DNA from: Taudactylus pleione
Taxonomy: Eukaryota; Chordata; Amphibia; Anura; Myobatrachidae
NCBI GenBank assembly: GCA_031769625.1
Contig: JAUIMM010002576.1
Coordinates: forward strand, 186,001-250,000
Reading direction: 5' to 3'
Length of the DNA stretch: 64,000 nt
The notes under the pieces: model-generated
What the model was told of the DNA's origin: nothing
Database searches by the model: none
The model's input: the letters and a program-made list of their open reading frames with translations, nothing else
Translations under genes and position numbers: made by a program
Part shown: positions 1-11,300 of the stretch, piece after piece
Position numbering within the stretch: position 1 is the stretch's first letter
Layout: every line of letters begins with the position of its first letter

Positions 1-2659
1 TCTCTGGGCTGGTAACACACAGTGACATGATGTGAGGAGGAAAGCAGGAGTATAATAGGGACTGATGGCTCCTGATGTATGAGATACACCAGAGAGTGTG
101 GGGAGGAGACTGGTCAGATCTCTGGGCTGGTAACACACAGTGACATGATGTGAGGAGGAAAGCAGGAGTATAATAGGGGCTGATGGCTCCTGATGTATGA
201 GATACACCAGAGAGTGTGGGGAGGAGACTGGTCAGATCTCTGGGCTGGTAACACACAGTGACATGATGTGATGAGGAAAGCAGGAGTATAATAGGGGCTG
301 ATGGCTCCTGATGTATGAGATACACCAGAGAGTGTGGGGAGGAGACTGGTCAGAACTCTGGGCTGGTAACACACAGTGACATGTTGTGAGGGGGAGAGCA
401 GAAGTATAATAGGGGCTGGGGGCTCCTGATGTATGAGATACACCAGAGAGTGTGGGGAGGAGACTGGTCAGATCTCTGGGCTGGTAACACACAGTGACAT
501 GATGTGAGGGGGAGAGCAGGACTATAATAGGGGATGATGGCTCCTGATGTATGAGATACACCAGAGAGTGTGGGGAGGAGACTGGTCAGATCTCTGGTCT
601 GGTAACACACAGTGACATGATGTGAGGAGGAGAGCAGGAGTATAATAGGGGTTGATGGCTCCTGATGTATGAGATACAACAGAGAGTGTGGTGAGGAGAC
701 TGGTCAGATCTCTGGGCTGGTAACACACAGTGACATGATGTGAGGAGGAAAGCAGGAGTATAATAGGGACTGATGGCTCCTGATGTATGAGATACACCAG
801 AGAGTGTGGGGAGGAGACTGGTCAGATCTCTGGGCTGGTAACACACAGTGACATGATGTGAGGAGGAAAGCAGGAGTATAATAGGGGCTGATGGCTCCTG
901 ATGTATGAGATACACCAGAGAGTGTGGGGAGGAGACTGGTCAGATCTCTGGGCTGGTAACACACAATGACATGATGTGAGGAGGAGAGCAGGAGTATAAT
1001 AGAGGCTGATGGCTCCTGATGTATGAGATACACAAGAGAGTGTGGAGAGGAGACTGGTCAGATCTCTGGGCTGGTAGCACTCAGTGACATGATGTGAGGA
1101 GGAGAGCAGGAGTATAATAGGGGCTGATGGCTCCTGATGTATGAGATACACCAGAAAGTGTGGGGAGGAGACTGGTCAGATCTCTAGGCTGGTAACACAC
1201 AGTGACATGATGTGAGGGAGAGAGCAGGAGTATAATAGGGGCTGATGGCTCCTGATGTATGAGATACACCAGAGAGTGTGGGGAGGAGACTGGTCAGATC
1301 TCTGGGCTGGTAACACACAGTGACATGAAGTGAGGGGGAGAGCAGGAGCATAATAGGGGCTGATGGCTCCTGATGTATGAGATACACCAGAGAGTGTGGG
1401 GAAGAAACTGGTCAGATCTCTGGGATGGTAACACACAGTGACATGATGTTAGAGGGAGAGCAGGAGTATAATAGGGGCTGATGGCTCCTGATGTATGAGA
1501 TACACCAGAGAGTGTGGTGAGGAGACTGGTCAGATCTCTGGGCTGGTAACACACAGTGACATGATGTGAGGAGGAGAGCAGGAGTATAATAGGGGCTGAT
1601 GGCTCCTGATGTATGAGATACACCAGAGAGTGTGGGGAGGAGACTGGTCAGATCTCTGGGCTGGTAACACACAGTGACATGATGTGAGGAGGAAAGCAGG
1701 AGTATAATAGGGGCTGATGGCTCCTGATGTATGAGATACACCAGAGAGTGTGGGGAGGAGACTGGTCAGATCTCTGGGCTGGTAACACACAGTGACATGA
1801 TGTGAGGGGGAGAGCAGGAGTATAATAGGGGCTGATGGCTCCTGATGTATGAGATACACCAGAGAGTGTGGGGAGGAGACTGCTCAGATCTCTGGGCTGG
1901 TAACACACAATGACATGATGTGAGGAGGAGAGCAGGAGTATAATAGGGGCTGATGGCTCCTGATGTATGAGATACACCAGAAAGTGTGGGGAGGAGACTG
2001 GTCAGATCTCTGGGCTGGTAGCACTCAGTGACATGATGTGAGGAGGAGAGCAGGAGTATAATAGGGGCTGATGGCTCCTGATGTATGAGATACACCAGAA
2101 AGTGTGGGGAGGAGACTGGTCAGATCTCTAAGCTGGTAACACACAGTGACATGATGTGAGGGAGAGAGCAGGAGTATAATAGGGGCTGATGGCTCCTGAT
2201 GTATGAGATACACCAGAGAGTGTGGGGAGGAGACTGGTCAGATCTCTGGGCTGGTAACACACAGTGACATGAAGTGAGGGGGAGAGCAGGAGTATAATAG
2301 GGGCTGATGGCTCCTGATGTATGAGATACACCAGAGAGTGTGGGGAGGAGATTGGTCAGATCTCTGGGCTGGTAACACACAGTGACATGATGTGAGGGGG
2401 AGAGCAGGAGTATAATAGGGGCTGATGGCTCCTGATGTATGAGATACACCAGAGAGTGTGGGGAGGAGACTGGTCAGATCTCTGGGCTGGTAACACACAG
2501 TGACATGATGTGAGGGGGAGAGCAGGAGTATAATAGGGGCTGATGGCTCCTGATGTATAAGATACACCAGAGAGTGTGGGGAGGAGACTGGTCAGATTTC
2601 TGGGCTGGTAACACCTCTGGGTCAGACAAAATCTAGTAACAAATAACGATGGTATAAAA

Positions 2660-2897
2660 GACCTGATTCAGACCTGGTCGCTAAGTTGCGCTCGCCCGTT
2701 CTGAGCGATTTTCGTCCATCTGCACATGCGTATAATTCGTACTGCGCGTGAGCAAGCGAGTCTCTTTGCGATCTGTTTTTGGTTGCTCATAAGCCACTAT
2801 CAGGTCGCTGCTTTGAGTGACAGATATTGCCGTTTGTGGGTGGTAACTGGGGAAGGTGCTTGTAAACGGGGGTGTGGTATTGCAGATGCAGGCATGC
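2660..2897 (+). mobile_element. Truncated MITE-like insert in the satellite, copy 1
   Basis: The insert begins GACCTGATTCAGACCTGG, which resembles the terminal inverted repeat of the complete element at 57353-57941 (GACCTCATTCAGAGTCGG). It shares with that element the internal block GTTTGTGGGTGGTAAC followed by GGGGAAGGTGCTTG. The right half and right terminus are missing: the sequence returns to satellite after GCAGGCATGC. The 45 bp at 2615-2659 are neither satellite nor recognisably part of the element. Superfamily not certain. Confidence 0.7.
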
Positions 2898-5021
2898 TGA
2901 TGGCTCCTGATGTATGAGATACACCAGAGAGTGTGTGGAGGAGAATGGTCAGATCTCTGGGCTGGTAACACACAGTGACATGATGTGAGGGGGAGAGCAG
3001 GAGTATAATAGGGGCTGATGGCTCCTGATGTATGAGATACACCAGAGAGTGTGGGGAGGAGACTGGTCAGATCTCTGGGCTGGTAACACACAGTGACATG
3101 ATGTGAGGGGGAGAGCAGGAGTATAATAGGGGCTGATGGCTTCTGATGTATGAGATACACCAGAAAGTGTGGGGAGGAGACTGGTCAGATCTCTGGGCTG
3201 GTAACATACAGTGACATGATGTGAGGAGGAGAGTAGGAGTATAATAGGGGTTGATGGCTCCTGATGTATGAGATACACTAGAGAGTGTGGGGAGGAGACT
3301 GGTCAGATCTCTGTTATGGTAACACACAGTGACATGATGTGAGGGGGAGAGCAGGAGTATAATAGGGGCTGATGGCTCCTGATGTATGAGATACACCAGA
3401 GAGTGTGGGGAGGAGACTGGTCAGATCTCTGGGCTGGTAACACACAGTGACATGATGTGAGGGGGAGAGCAGGAGTATAATAGGGGATGATGGCTCCTGA
3501 TGTATGAGATACACCAGAGAGTGTGGGGAGGAGACTGGTCAGATCTCTGGGCTGGTAACACACAGTGACATGATGTGAGGGGGAGAGCAGGCGTATAATA
3601 GGGGCTGATGGCTCCTGATGTATGAGATACACCAGAGTGTGTGGGGAGGAGACTGGTCAGATCTCTGGGCTGGTAACACACAGTGACATGATGTGAGGGG
3701 GAGAGCAGGAGTATAATAGGGACTGATGGCTCCTGATGTATAAGATACACCAGAGAGTGTGGGGAGGAGACTGGTCAGATCTCTGGGCTGGTAACACACA
3801 GTGACATGATGTGAGGGGGGAGAGCAGGAGTATAATAGGGGCTGATGGCTCCTGATGTATGAGATACACCAGAGAGTGTGGGGAGGAGACTGGTCAGATC
3901 TCTGGGCTGGTAACACACAGTAACATGATGTAAGAGGGAGAGCAGGAGTATAATAGGGGATGATGGCTCCTGGTGTATGAGATACACCAGAGAGTGTGGG
4001 GAGGAGACTGGTCAGATCTCTGGGCTGGTAACACACAGTGACATGATGTGTGGGGGAGAGCAGGAGTATAATAGGGGCTGATGGCTCCTGATGTATGAGA
4101 TACACCAGAGAGTGTGGGGAGGAGACTGGTCAGATCTCTGGGCTGGTAACACTCAGTGACATGATGTGAGGAGGAGAGCAGGAGTATAATAGGGGCTGAT
4201 GGCTCCTGATGTATGAGATACACCAGAAAGTGTGGGGAGGAGACTGGTCAGATCTCTGGGCTGGTAACACACAGTACATGATGTGAGGAGGAGAGCAGGA
4301 GTATAATAGGGGCTGATGGCTCCTGATGTATGAGATACACCAGAGAGTGTGGGGAGGAGACTGGTCAGATCTCTGGGCTGGTAACACTCAGTGACATGAT
4401 GTGAGGAGGAGAGCAGGAGTATAATAGGGGCTGATGGCTCCTGATGTATGAGATACACCAGAAAGTGTGGGGAGGAGACTGGTCAGATCTCTAGGCTGGT
4501 AACACCCAGTGACATGATGTGAGGGGGAGAGCAGGAGTATAATAGGGGCTGATGGCTCCTGATGTATGAGATACACCAGAGAGTGTGGGGAGGAGACTGG
4601 TCAGATCTCTGGGCTGGTAACACACAGTGACATGAAGTGATGGGGAGAGCAGGAGTATAATAGGGGCTGATGGCTCCTGATGTATGAGATACACCAGAGA
4701 GTGTGGGGAAGAGACTGGTCAGATCTCTGGGCTGGTAACACACAGTGCATGATGCGAGGAGGAGAGCAGGAGTATAATAGGGGCTGATGGCTCCAGATGT
4801 ATGAGATACACCAGAGAGTGTGGGGAGGAGACTGGTCAGATCTCTGGGCTGGTAACACACAGTGACATGATGTGAGGGGGAGAGCAGGAGTATAATAGGG
4901 GCTGATGGCTCCTGATGTATGAGATACACCACAGAGTGTGGGGAGGAGACTGGTCAGATCTCTGGGCTGGTAACACCTCTGGGTCAGACAAAATCTAGTA
5001 ACAAATAACGATGGTATAAAA

Positions 5022-5259
5022 GACCTGATTCAGACCTGGTCGCTAAGTTGCGCTCGCCCGTTCTGAGCGATTTTCGTCCATCTGCACATGCGTATAATTC
5101 GTACTGCGCGTGAGCAAGCGAGTCTCTTTGCGATCTGTTTTTGGTTGCTCATAAGCCACTATCAGGTCGCTGCTTTGAGTGACAGATATTGCCGTTTGTG
5201 GGTGGTAACTGGGGAAGGTGCTTGTAAACGGGGGTGTGGTATTGCAGATGCAGGCATGC
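5022..5259 (+). mobile_element. Truncated MITE-like insert in the satellite, copy 2
   Basis: Apparently identical to the insert at 2660-2897 and offset by exactly 2362 bp. It was therefore copied with the surrounding satellite block and not inserted independently. It is preceded by the same 45-bp stretch (4977-5021). Confidence 0.7.
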
Positions 5260-6668
5260 TGATGGCTCCTGATGTATGAGATACACCAGAGAGTGTGTGG
5301 AGGAGAATGGTCAGATCTCTGGGCTGGTAACACACAGTGACATGATGTGAGGGGGAGAGCAGGAGTATAATAGGGGCTGATGGCTCCTGATGTATGAGAT
5401 ACACCAGAGAGTGTGGGGAGGAGACTGGTCAGATCTCTGGGCTGGTAACACACAGTGACATGATGTGAGGGGAAGAGCAGGAGTATAGTAGGGGCTGATG
5501 GCTCCTGATGTATGAGATACACCAGAGAGTGTAGGGAGGAGACTGGTCAGATCTCTGGGCTGGTAACACACAGTGACATGATGTGAGGGGGAGAGCAGGA
5601 GTATAATAGGGGCTGATGGCTTCTGATGTATGAGATACACCAGAAAGTGTGGGGAGGAGACTGGTCAGATCTCTGGGCTGGTAACATACAGTGACATGAT
5701 GTGAGGAGGAGAGTAGGAGTATAATAGGGGTTGATGGCTCCTGATGTATGAGATACACCAGAGAGTGTGGGGAGGAGACTGGTCAGATCTCTGTTATGGT
5801 AACACACAGTGACATGATGTGAGGGGGAGAGCAGGAGTATAATAGGGGCTGATGGCTCCTGATGTATGAGATACACCAGAGAGTGTGGGGAGGAGACTGG
5901 TCAGATCTCTGGGCTGGTAACACACAGTGACATGATGTGAGGGGGAGAGCAGGAGTATAATAGGGGATGATGGCTCCTGATGTATGAGATACACCAGAGA
6001 GTGTGGGGAGGAGACTGGTCAGATCTCTGGGCTGGTAACACACAGTGACATGATGTGAGGGGGAGAGCAGGCGTATAATAGGGGCTGATGGCTCCTGATG
6101 TATGAGATACACCAGAGTGTGTGGGGAGGAGACTGGTCAGATCTCTGGGCTGGTAACACACAGTGACATGATGTGAGGGGGAGAGCAGGAGTATAATAGG
6201 GACTGATGGCTCCTGATGTATAAGATACACCAGAGAGTGTGGGGAGGAGACTGGTCAGATCTCTGGGCTGGTAACACACAGTGACATGATGTGAGGGGGG
6301 AGAGCAGGAGTATAATAGGGGCTGATGGCTCCTGATGTATGAGATACACCAGAGAGTGTGGGGAGGAGACTGGTCAGATCTCTGGGCTGGTAACACACAG
6401 TGACATGATGTAAGAGGGAGAGCAGGAGTATAATAGGGGATGATGGCTTCTGATGTATGAGACACACCAGAGAGTGTGGGGAGGAGACTGGTCAGATCTC
6501 TGGGCTGGTAACACACAGTGACATGATGTGAGGAGGAGAGCAGGAGTATAATAGGGGCTGATGGCTCCTGACTCCCCCAGTAGGCAGATACATTTCCCTT
6601 AATTTGTATTGATTTAGGAGTGCTTGAGCATATGTGACTTTTATCTGTATTAAGTGTTTATTACCCAC

Positions 6669-6780
6669 CTGTGCTGATATCTGTAGGGATTTCCTCCTCC
6701 TTACACTGCTGATCACCCCTCACATACATCTCTTCTTCTCCATCTATAACTTCTATCTTCATAACAGCCAGATCTTTAGC
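6669..6780 (-). pseudogene. Locus A exon 5: acidic linker exon of a KRAB zinc-finger gene
   Basis: Minus-strand translation contains VMKIEVIDGEEEMYV then RGDQQCKEEEIPTDIST, the acidic linker that precedes the finger exon in frog KRAB zinc-finger genes. The donor is CACAG|GTGGGTAA at 6669/6668. The likely acceptor is AATTTAG|GCT at 6780, with a weak pyrimidine tract. Locus B carries the homologous segment at the 3' end of its exon 4. The exon is open, but upstream exon 3 of this locus carries nonsense codons, so it is annotated as part of a damaged gene. The next exon (fingers) should lie left of the window beyond the 118-bp satellite. Confidence 0.75.
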
Positions 6781-6945
6781 CTAAATTACCCACAAGATAG
6801 TCAAATATCACTTACGTAATATATGATTTCATTGATACAGATAACACAGTATAATATATCAGTATATAAGACACACACAGCTTCTGTACAGATAATATAG
6901 TGACAGTCACTTTGGTATATTGGTGAGACCCTAAATCCCACCTAC
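6781..6945. other. Short intron of locus A
   Basis: AT-rich 165-bp interval between the two linker exons. It has a GTAGGT donor on its right side (minus strand) and a poor pyrimidine tract before the acceptor. Nothing else recognised. Confidence 0.6.
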
Positions 6946-7043
6946 CTGATCCTCCTGTGGGATCCTGTGATTCTCCTCTGTACAATCCTGGGAATAAAGA
7001 GGACGGGGACATCTCTCTGGGGTATTTCTGTTACTGGGTCCAT
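6946..7043 (-). pseudogene. Locus A exon 4: linker exon after KRAB
   Basis: Reads GPSNRNTPERCPRPLYSQ then DCTEENHRIPQEDQ on the minus strand, a conserved linker found after the KRAB-A exon in amphibian zinc-finger genes. Acceptor CTCCTTCAG|AT at 7043, donor GATCAG|GTAGG at 6946. The entry phase is 1, matching the exit phase of exon 3. Locus B has the same beginning (GPSNRNTPERCPHPLYS) but runs without a break into its acidic repeats. The exon itself is open; the gene is broken upstream. Confidence 0.8.
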
Positions 7044-7161
7044 CTGAAGGAGACACACAGTGACTGAGTACATTGTATATATGTGATTATCAGGTGATGT
7101 GTGTATATAGGAGGCCCCAATACCTGCTCTCCCCTGTACAATAATGACAGTCTCCTCTTAC

Positions 7162-7285
7162 CCAGTGATGTGAGAGGTCATTGATTCTCCATCATCACGT
7201 CCTTGTACAGACCCTTGTGTTCCTCTATATACTCCCCCTCCTGCATGGAGACATAGACAGTGACATCCTGTCACCTTATAGGAAC
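7162..7285 (-). pseudogene. Locus A exon 3: KRAB-A exon with two nonsense codons
   Basis: A 124-bp exon with intact sites (GTGTCAG|GTTCC at 7285; CACTGG|GTAAGAG at 7162). It aligns along its length with the locus B KRAB exon at 56329-56452: [17 protein letters not shown], then [13 protein letters not shown]. In the only frame that matches, AGG-TGA-CAG replaces the Cys codon before QDVTVY, and a second TGA replaces the codon after MMENQ. The usual Trp of the EEWEY core is Gly. KRAB-A boxes recruit TRIM28-type co-repressors in tetrapods, but this copy cannot make the domain. Skipping the exon would shift the frame because it leaves in phase 1. Confidence 0.85.
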
Positions 7286-7299
7286 CTGACACACACAAT

Positions 7300-8089
7300 G
7301 ATACAGTCATCACCCAGACACATCCCTGGTGTTACTGTATAATGTCCCATTCCCAGCAGTCACCTCTCCAGTCATCATCCAGACACATCCCCTGGTGTTA
7401 CTGTATAATGTCCCATTCCCAGCAGTCACCTCTCCAGTCATCACCTAGACACATCCCCCGGTGTTACTGTAATATGTCCCATTCCCAGCAGTCACCTCTC
7501 CGGTTATCACCCAGACACATCCCCCGGTGTTACTGTATAATGTCCCCTTCCCAGCAGTCACCTCTCCAGTCATCACCCAGACACATCCCCCGGTGTTACT
7601 GTATAATGTCCCATTCCCAGCAGTCACATCTCCAGTCATCACCCAGACACATCCCCCGGTGTTACTGTATAATGTCCCATTACCAGCAGTCACCTCTCCA
7701 GTCATCACCCAGACAGATCCCCCGGTGTTACTGTATAATGTCCCATTCCCAGCAGTCACCTCTCCAGTCATCACCCAGACACATCCCCTGGTGTTACTGT
7801 ATAATGTCCCATTCCCAGCAGTCACCTCTCCAGTCATCACCCAGACACATCCCCTGGTGTTACTGTATAATGTCCCATTCCCAGCAGTCACCTCTCCAGT
7901 CATCACCCAGACACATCCCCCAGTGTTACTGTATAGTGTCCCATTCCCAGCAGTCACCTCTCCAGTCATCATCCAGACACATCCCCCGGTGTTACTGTAT
8001 AATGTCCCATTCCCAGCAGACACCTCTCCAGTCCTCACCCAGATACATCCCCTGGTGTTACTGTATAATGTCCCATTCCCAGCAGTCAC
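7300..8089 (-). repeat. 66-bp minisatellite in intron 2 of locus A, units carrying 5' splice sites
   Basis: About 12 units of 66 bp begin directly at the donor of exon 2 and run almost to the KRAB exon. On the minus strand each unit reads ATGACTGGAGAG|GTGACTGC followed by TGGGAATGGGACATTATACA. This repeats the real exon end CTGACTGGAGAG|GTGACTGC. Because 66 is 22 codons, several frames stay open through the array (repeating GEVTAGNGTLYSNTGG on the minus strand). Those frames are by-products of the period, not evidence of a gene. The same array, at about six units, lies in locus B (56462-56847). Confidence 0.93.
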
Positions 8090-8281
8090 CTCTCCAGTCA
8101 GCAGCTGAATGATCTTGTTGGTGAGTTCCATGATCTTCTGGTCATTGTGTCTCTCATGTATCAGTGAGTGAGGTGGAGGCACCGTGATGGGGCTCTGGGT
8201 CCTGCTCAGTCCTCCTGACACATGTGGACTTCTGCTGGTTGTTTCACACTCACCGGATGTCTTCTTCACTACTGTGTAATC
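8090..8281 (-). CDS. Locus A exon 2: N-terminal leader exon of the KRAB zinc-finger gene
   Basis: Exactly 64 codons, phase 0 at both ends. It starts DYTVVKKTSGECETTSR, continues through SGGLSRTQSPITVPPPHS and ends NDQKIMELTNKIIQLLTGE. This is the conserved leader exon upstream of KRAB in frog zinc-finger genes. Acceptor AATACACAG|GATTAC at 8281, donor GGAGAG|GTGACT at 8090. The last residues (LTNKIIQLLTGE) resemble the end of exon 1 (LTLEIIYLLTGE), suggesting the two leader exons are related. The frame continues open into the following intron for about ten minisatellite units, so a retained intron would add 22-residue repeats before stopping near 7445. The exon is intact although exon 3 is not. 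Confidence 0.85.
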
Positions 8282-8305
8282 CTGTGTATTGGTGAGACAA
8301 CAAAT

Positions 8306-11300
8306 ATCACTGCATACACTCCCAGATCCCCTCACCTCCCCAGTCATGTCCCTGTATTATTACTATAGATATACGTGATGTCACTGTGACACCCCCAGAT
8401 CCCCTCACCTCCCCAGTCATGTCCCTGTATTATTACTATAGATATAAGTGATGTCACTGTGACACTCCCAGATCCTCTCACCTCCCCAGTCATGTCCCTG
8501 TATTATTACTATAGATATAAGTGATGTCACTGTGACACTCCCTGTATTATTACTATAGATATAAATGATGTCACTGTGACTCCCCCAGATCCCCTCACCT
8601 CCCCAGTCATGTCCCTGTATTATTACTATAGATATAAGTGATGTCACTGTGACACCCCCAGATCCCCTCACCTCCCCAGTCATGTCCCTGTATTATTACT
8701 ATAGATATAAGTGATGTCACTGTGACACTCCCAGATCCTCTCACCTCCCCAGTCATGTCCCTGTATTATTACTATAGGTATAAGTGATGTCACTGTGACA
8801 CTCCCAGATCCCCTCACCTCCCCAGTCATGTCCCTGTATTATTACTATAGGTATAAGTGATGTCACTGTGACACTCCCAGATCCCCTCACCTCCCCAGTC
8901 ATGTCCCTGTATTATTACTATAGATATAAGTGATGTCACTGTGACACCCCCAGATCCCCTCACCTCCCCAGTCATGTCCCTGTATTATTACTATAGATAT
9001 AAGTGATGTCACTGTGACACTCCCAGATCCCCTCACCTCCCCAGTCATGTCCCTGTATTATTACTATAGATATAAGTGATGTCACTGTGACACCCCCAGA
9101 TCCCCTCACCTCCCCAGTCATGTCCCTGTATTATTACTATAGATATAAGTGATGTCACTATGACAGTCCCAGATCTCCTCACCTCCAGTCATGTCCCTGT
9201 ATTATTACTATAGATATAAGTGATGTCACTGTGACACTCCCAGATCCCCTCACCTCCCCAGTCATGTCCCTGTATTATTAATATAGATATAAGTGATGTC
9301 ACTGTGACACTCCCAGGTCCCCTCACCTCCCCAGTCATGTCCCTGTATTATTACTATAGATATAAGTGATGTCACTGTTACACCCCCAGATCCCCTCACC
9401 TCCCCAGTCATGTCCCTGTATTATTACTATAGATATAAGTGATGTCACTGTGACACTCCCAGATCTCCTCACCTCCCCAGTCATGTCCCTGTATTATTAC
9501 TATAGATATGTGATGTCACTGTGACACTCCTAGATCCCCTCACCTCCCCAGTCATGTCCCTGTATTATTACTATAGATATAAGTCATATCACTGTGACAC
9601 TCCCAGATCCTCTCACCTCCAGTCATGTCCCTGTATTATTACTATAGATATAAGTGATATAACTGTGACACTCCCTGGTCCCCTCACCTCCCCAGTCATG
9701 TCCCTGTATTATTACTATAGATATAAGTGATGTCACTGTGTCACTCCCAGATCCTCTCACCTCACCAGTCATGTCCCTGTATTATTACTATAGATATAAG
9801 TGATGTCACTGTGACACTCCTAGATCCCCTCACCTCCCCAGTCATGTCCCTGTATTATTACCATAGATATAAGTGATGTCACTGTGACACCCCCAGATCC
9901 CCTCACCTCCCCAGTCATGTCCCTGTATTATTACCATAGATATAAGTGATGTCACTGTGACACCCCCAGATCCCCTCACCTCCCCAGTCATGTCCCTGTA
10001 TTATTACTATAGATATAAGTGATGTCACTGTGACACTCCCAGATCCTCTCACCTCCCCAGTCATGTCCCTGTATTATTACTATAGATATAAGTGATGTCA
10101 CTGTGACACCCCCAGATCCCCTCACCTCCCCAGTCATGTCCCTGTATTATTACTATAGATATAAGTGATGTCACTGTGACACCCCCAGATTCCCTCACCT
10201 CCCCAGTCATGTCTGAGTATTATTACTATAGATATAAGTGATGTCACTGTGACACTCCCTGGTCCCCTCACCTCCCCAGTCATGTCCCTGTATTATTACT
10301 ATAGATATAAGTGATGTCACTGTTACACCCCCAGATCCCCTCACCTCCCCAGTCATGTCCCTGTATTATTACTATAGATATAAGTGATGTCACTGTGACA
10401 CCCCCAGATCCCCTCACCTCCAGTCATGTCCCTGTATTATTACTATAGATATAAGTGATGTCACTGTGACACTCCCAGATTCCCTCACCTCCCCAGTCAT
10501 GTTCCTGTATTATTACTATAGATATAAGTGATGTCACTGTGACACATCCAGATCCCCTCACCTCCCCAGTCATGTCCCTGTATTATTACTATAGATGTAA
10601 GTGATGTCACTGTGACACTCCCAGATCCCCTCACCTCCCCAGTCATGTCCCTGTATTATTACTATAGATATAAGTGATGTCACTGTGACACCCCCAGATC
10701 CCCTCACCTCCCCAGTCATGTCCCTGTATTATTACTATAGATATAAATGATGTCACTGTGACACCCCCAGATCCCCTCACCTCCCCAGTCATGTCCCTGT
10801 ATTATTACTATAGATATAAGTGATGTCACTGTGACACCCCCAGATCCCCTCACCTCCCCAGACATGTCCCTGTATTATTACTATAGATATAAGTGATGTC
10901 ACTGTGACGCCCCCAGATCCCCTCACCTCCCCAGTCATGTCCCTGTATTATTACTATAGATATAAGTGATGTCACTGTGACACTCCCAGATCCCCTCACC
11001 TCCCCAGTCATGTCCCTGTATTATTACTATAGATATAAGTGATGTCACTGTGACACTCCCAGATCCCCTCACCTCCCCAGTCATGTCCCTGTATTATTAC
11101 TATAGATATAAGTGATGTCACTGTGACACTCCCAGATCCCCTCACCTCCCCAGTCATGTCCCTGTATTATTACTATAGATATAAGTGATGTCACTGTGAC
11201 ACTCCCAGATCCCCTCACCTCCCCAGTCATGTCCCTGTGTTATTGCTATAGATATAAGTGATGTCACTGTGACACCCCCAGATCCTCTCCCCTCCCCAGT

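Larger units (their letters stand above)
2615..6520. repeat. Higher-order duplication within the 118-bp array (2362-bp block)
   Basis: A block starting with a 283-bp non-satellite insert (2615-2897) and followed by about 17 satellite units is repeated from 4977. The inserts are exactly 2362 bp apart and look identical. Unit-specific variants (for example GTTATGG for GGCTGG, and a GCGTATAATAG unit) recur in the same order. Downstream of the insert the spacing becomes 2480 bp, so copy 2 has one extra 118-bp unit. Correspondence fades near 6520. This shows recent unequal exchange or block duplication. Confidence 0.9.
1..6570 (-). repeat. 118-bp satellite array in the zinc-finger-proximal intron of locus A
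   Basis: About 50 head-to-tail units of 118 bp, most more than 90% alike by eye, each with GATGTATGAGATACACCAG, GGTCAGATCTCTGGGC and AGTATAATAGGGGCTGATGG blocks. 118 is not a multiple of three, so minus-strand frames restart every 354 bp and give runs of unreal 109-residue frames. The array begins left of the window. It ends at 6570, about 100 bp past the last recognisable exon of locus A. The same unit occurs five or six times at the homologous position of locus B (55100-55725), so it is an old intronic repeat of this gene family that has expanded here. No coding role is visible. Confidence 0.95.

Noticed and set aside
1..6570. Repeated 109-residue frames (MYLIHQEPSAPIILLL...)
   Set aside because: Generated by the 118-bp period; each ends after about three units, and the same protein appears in every frame.
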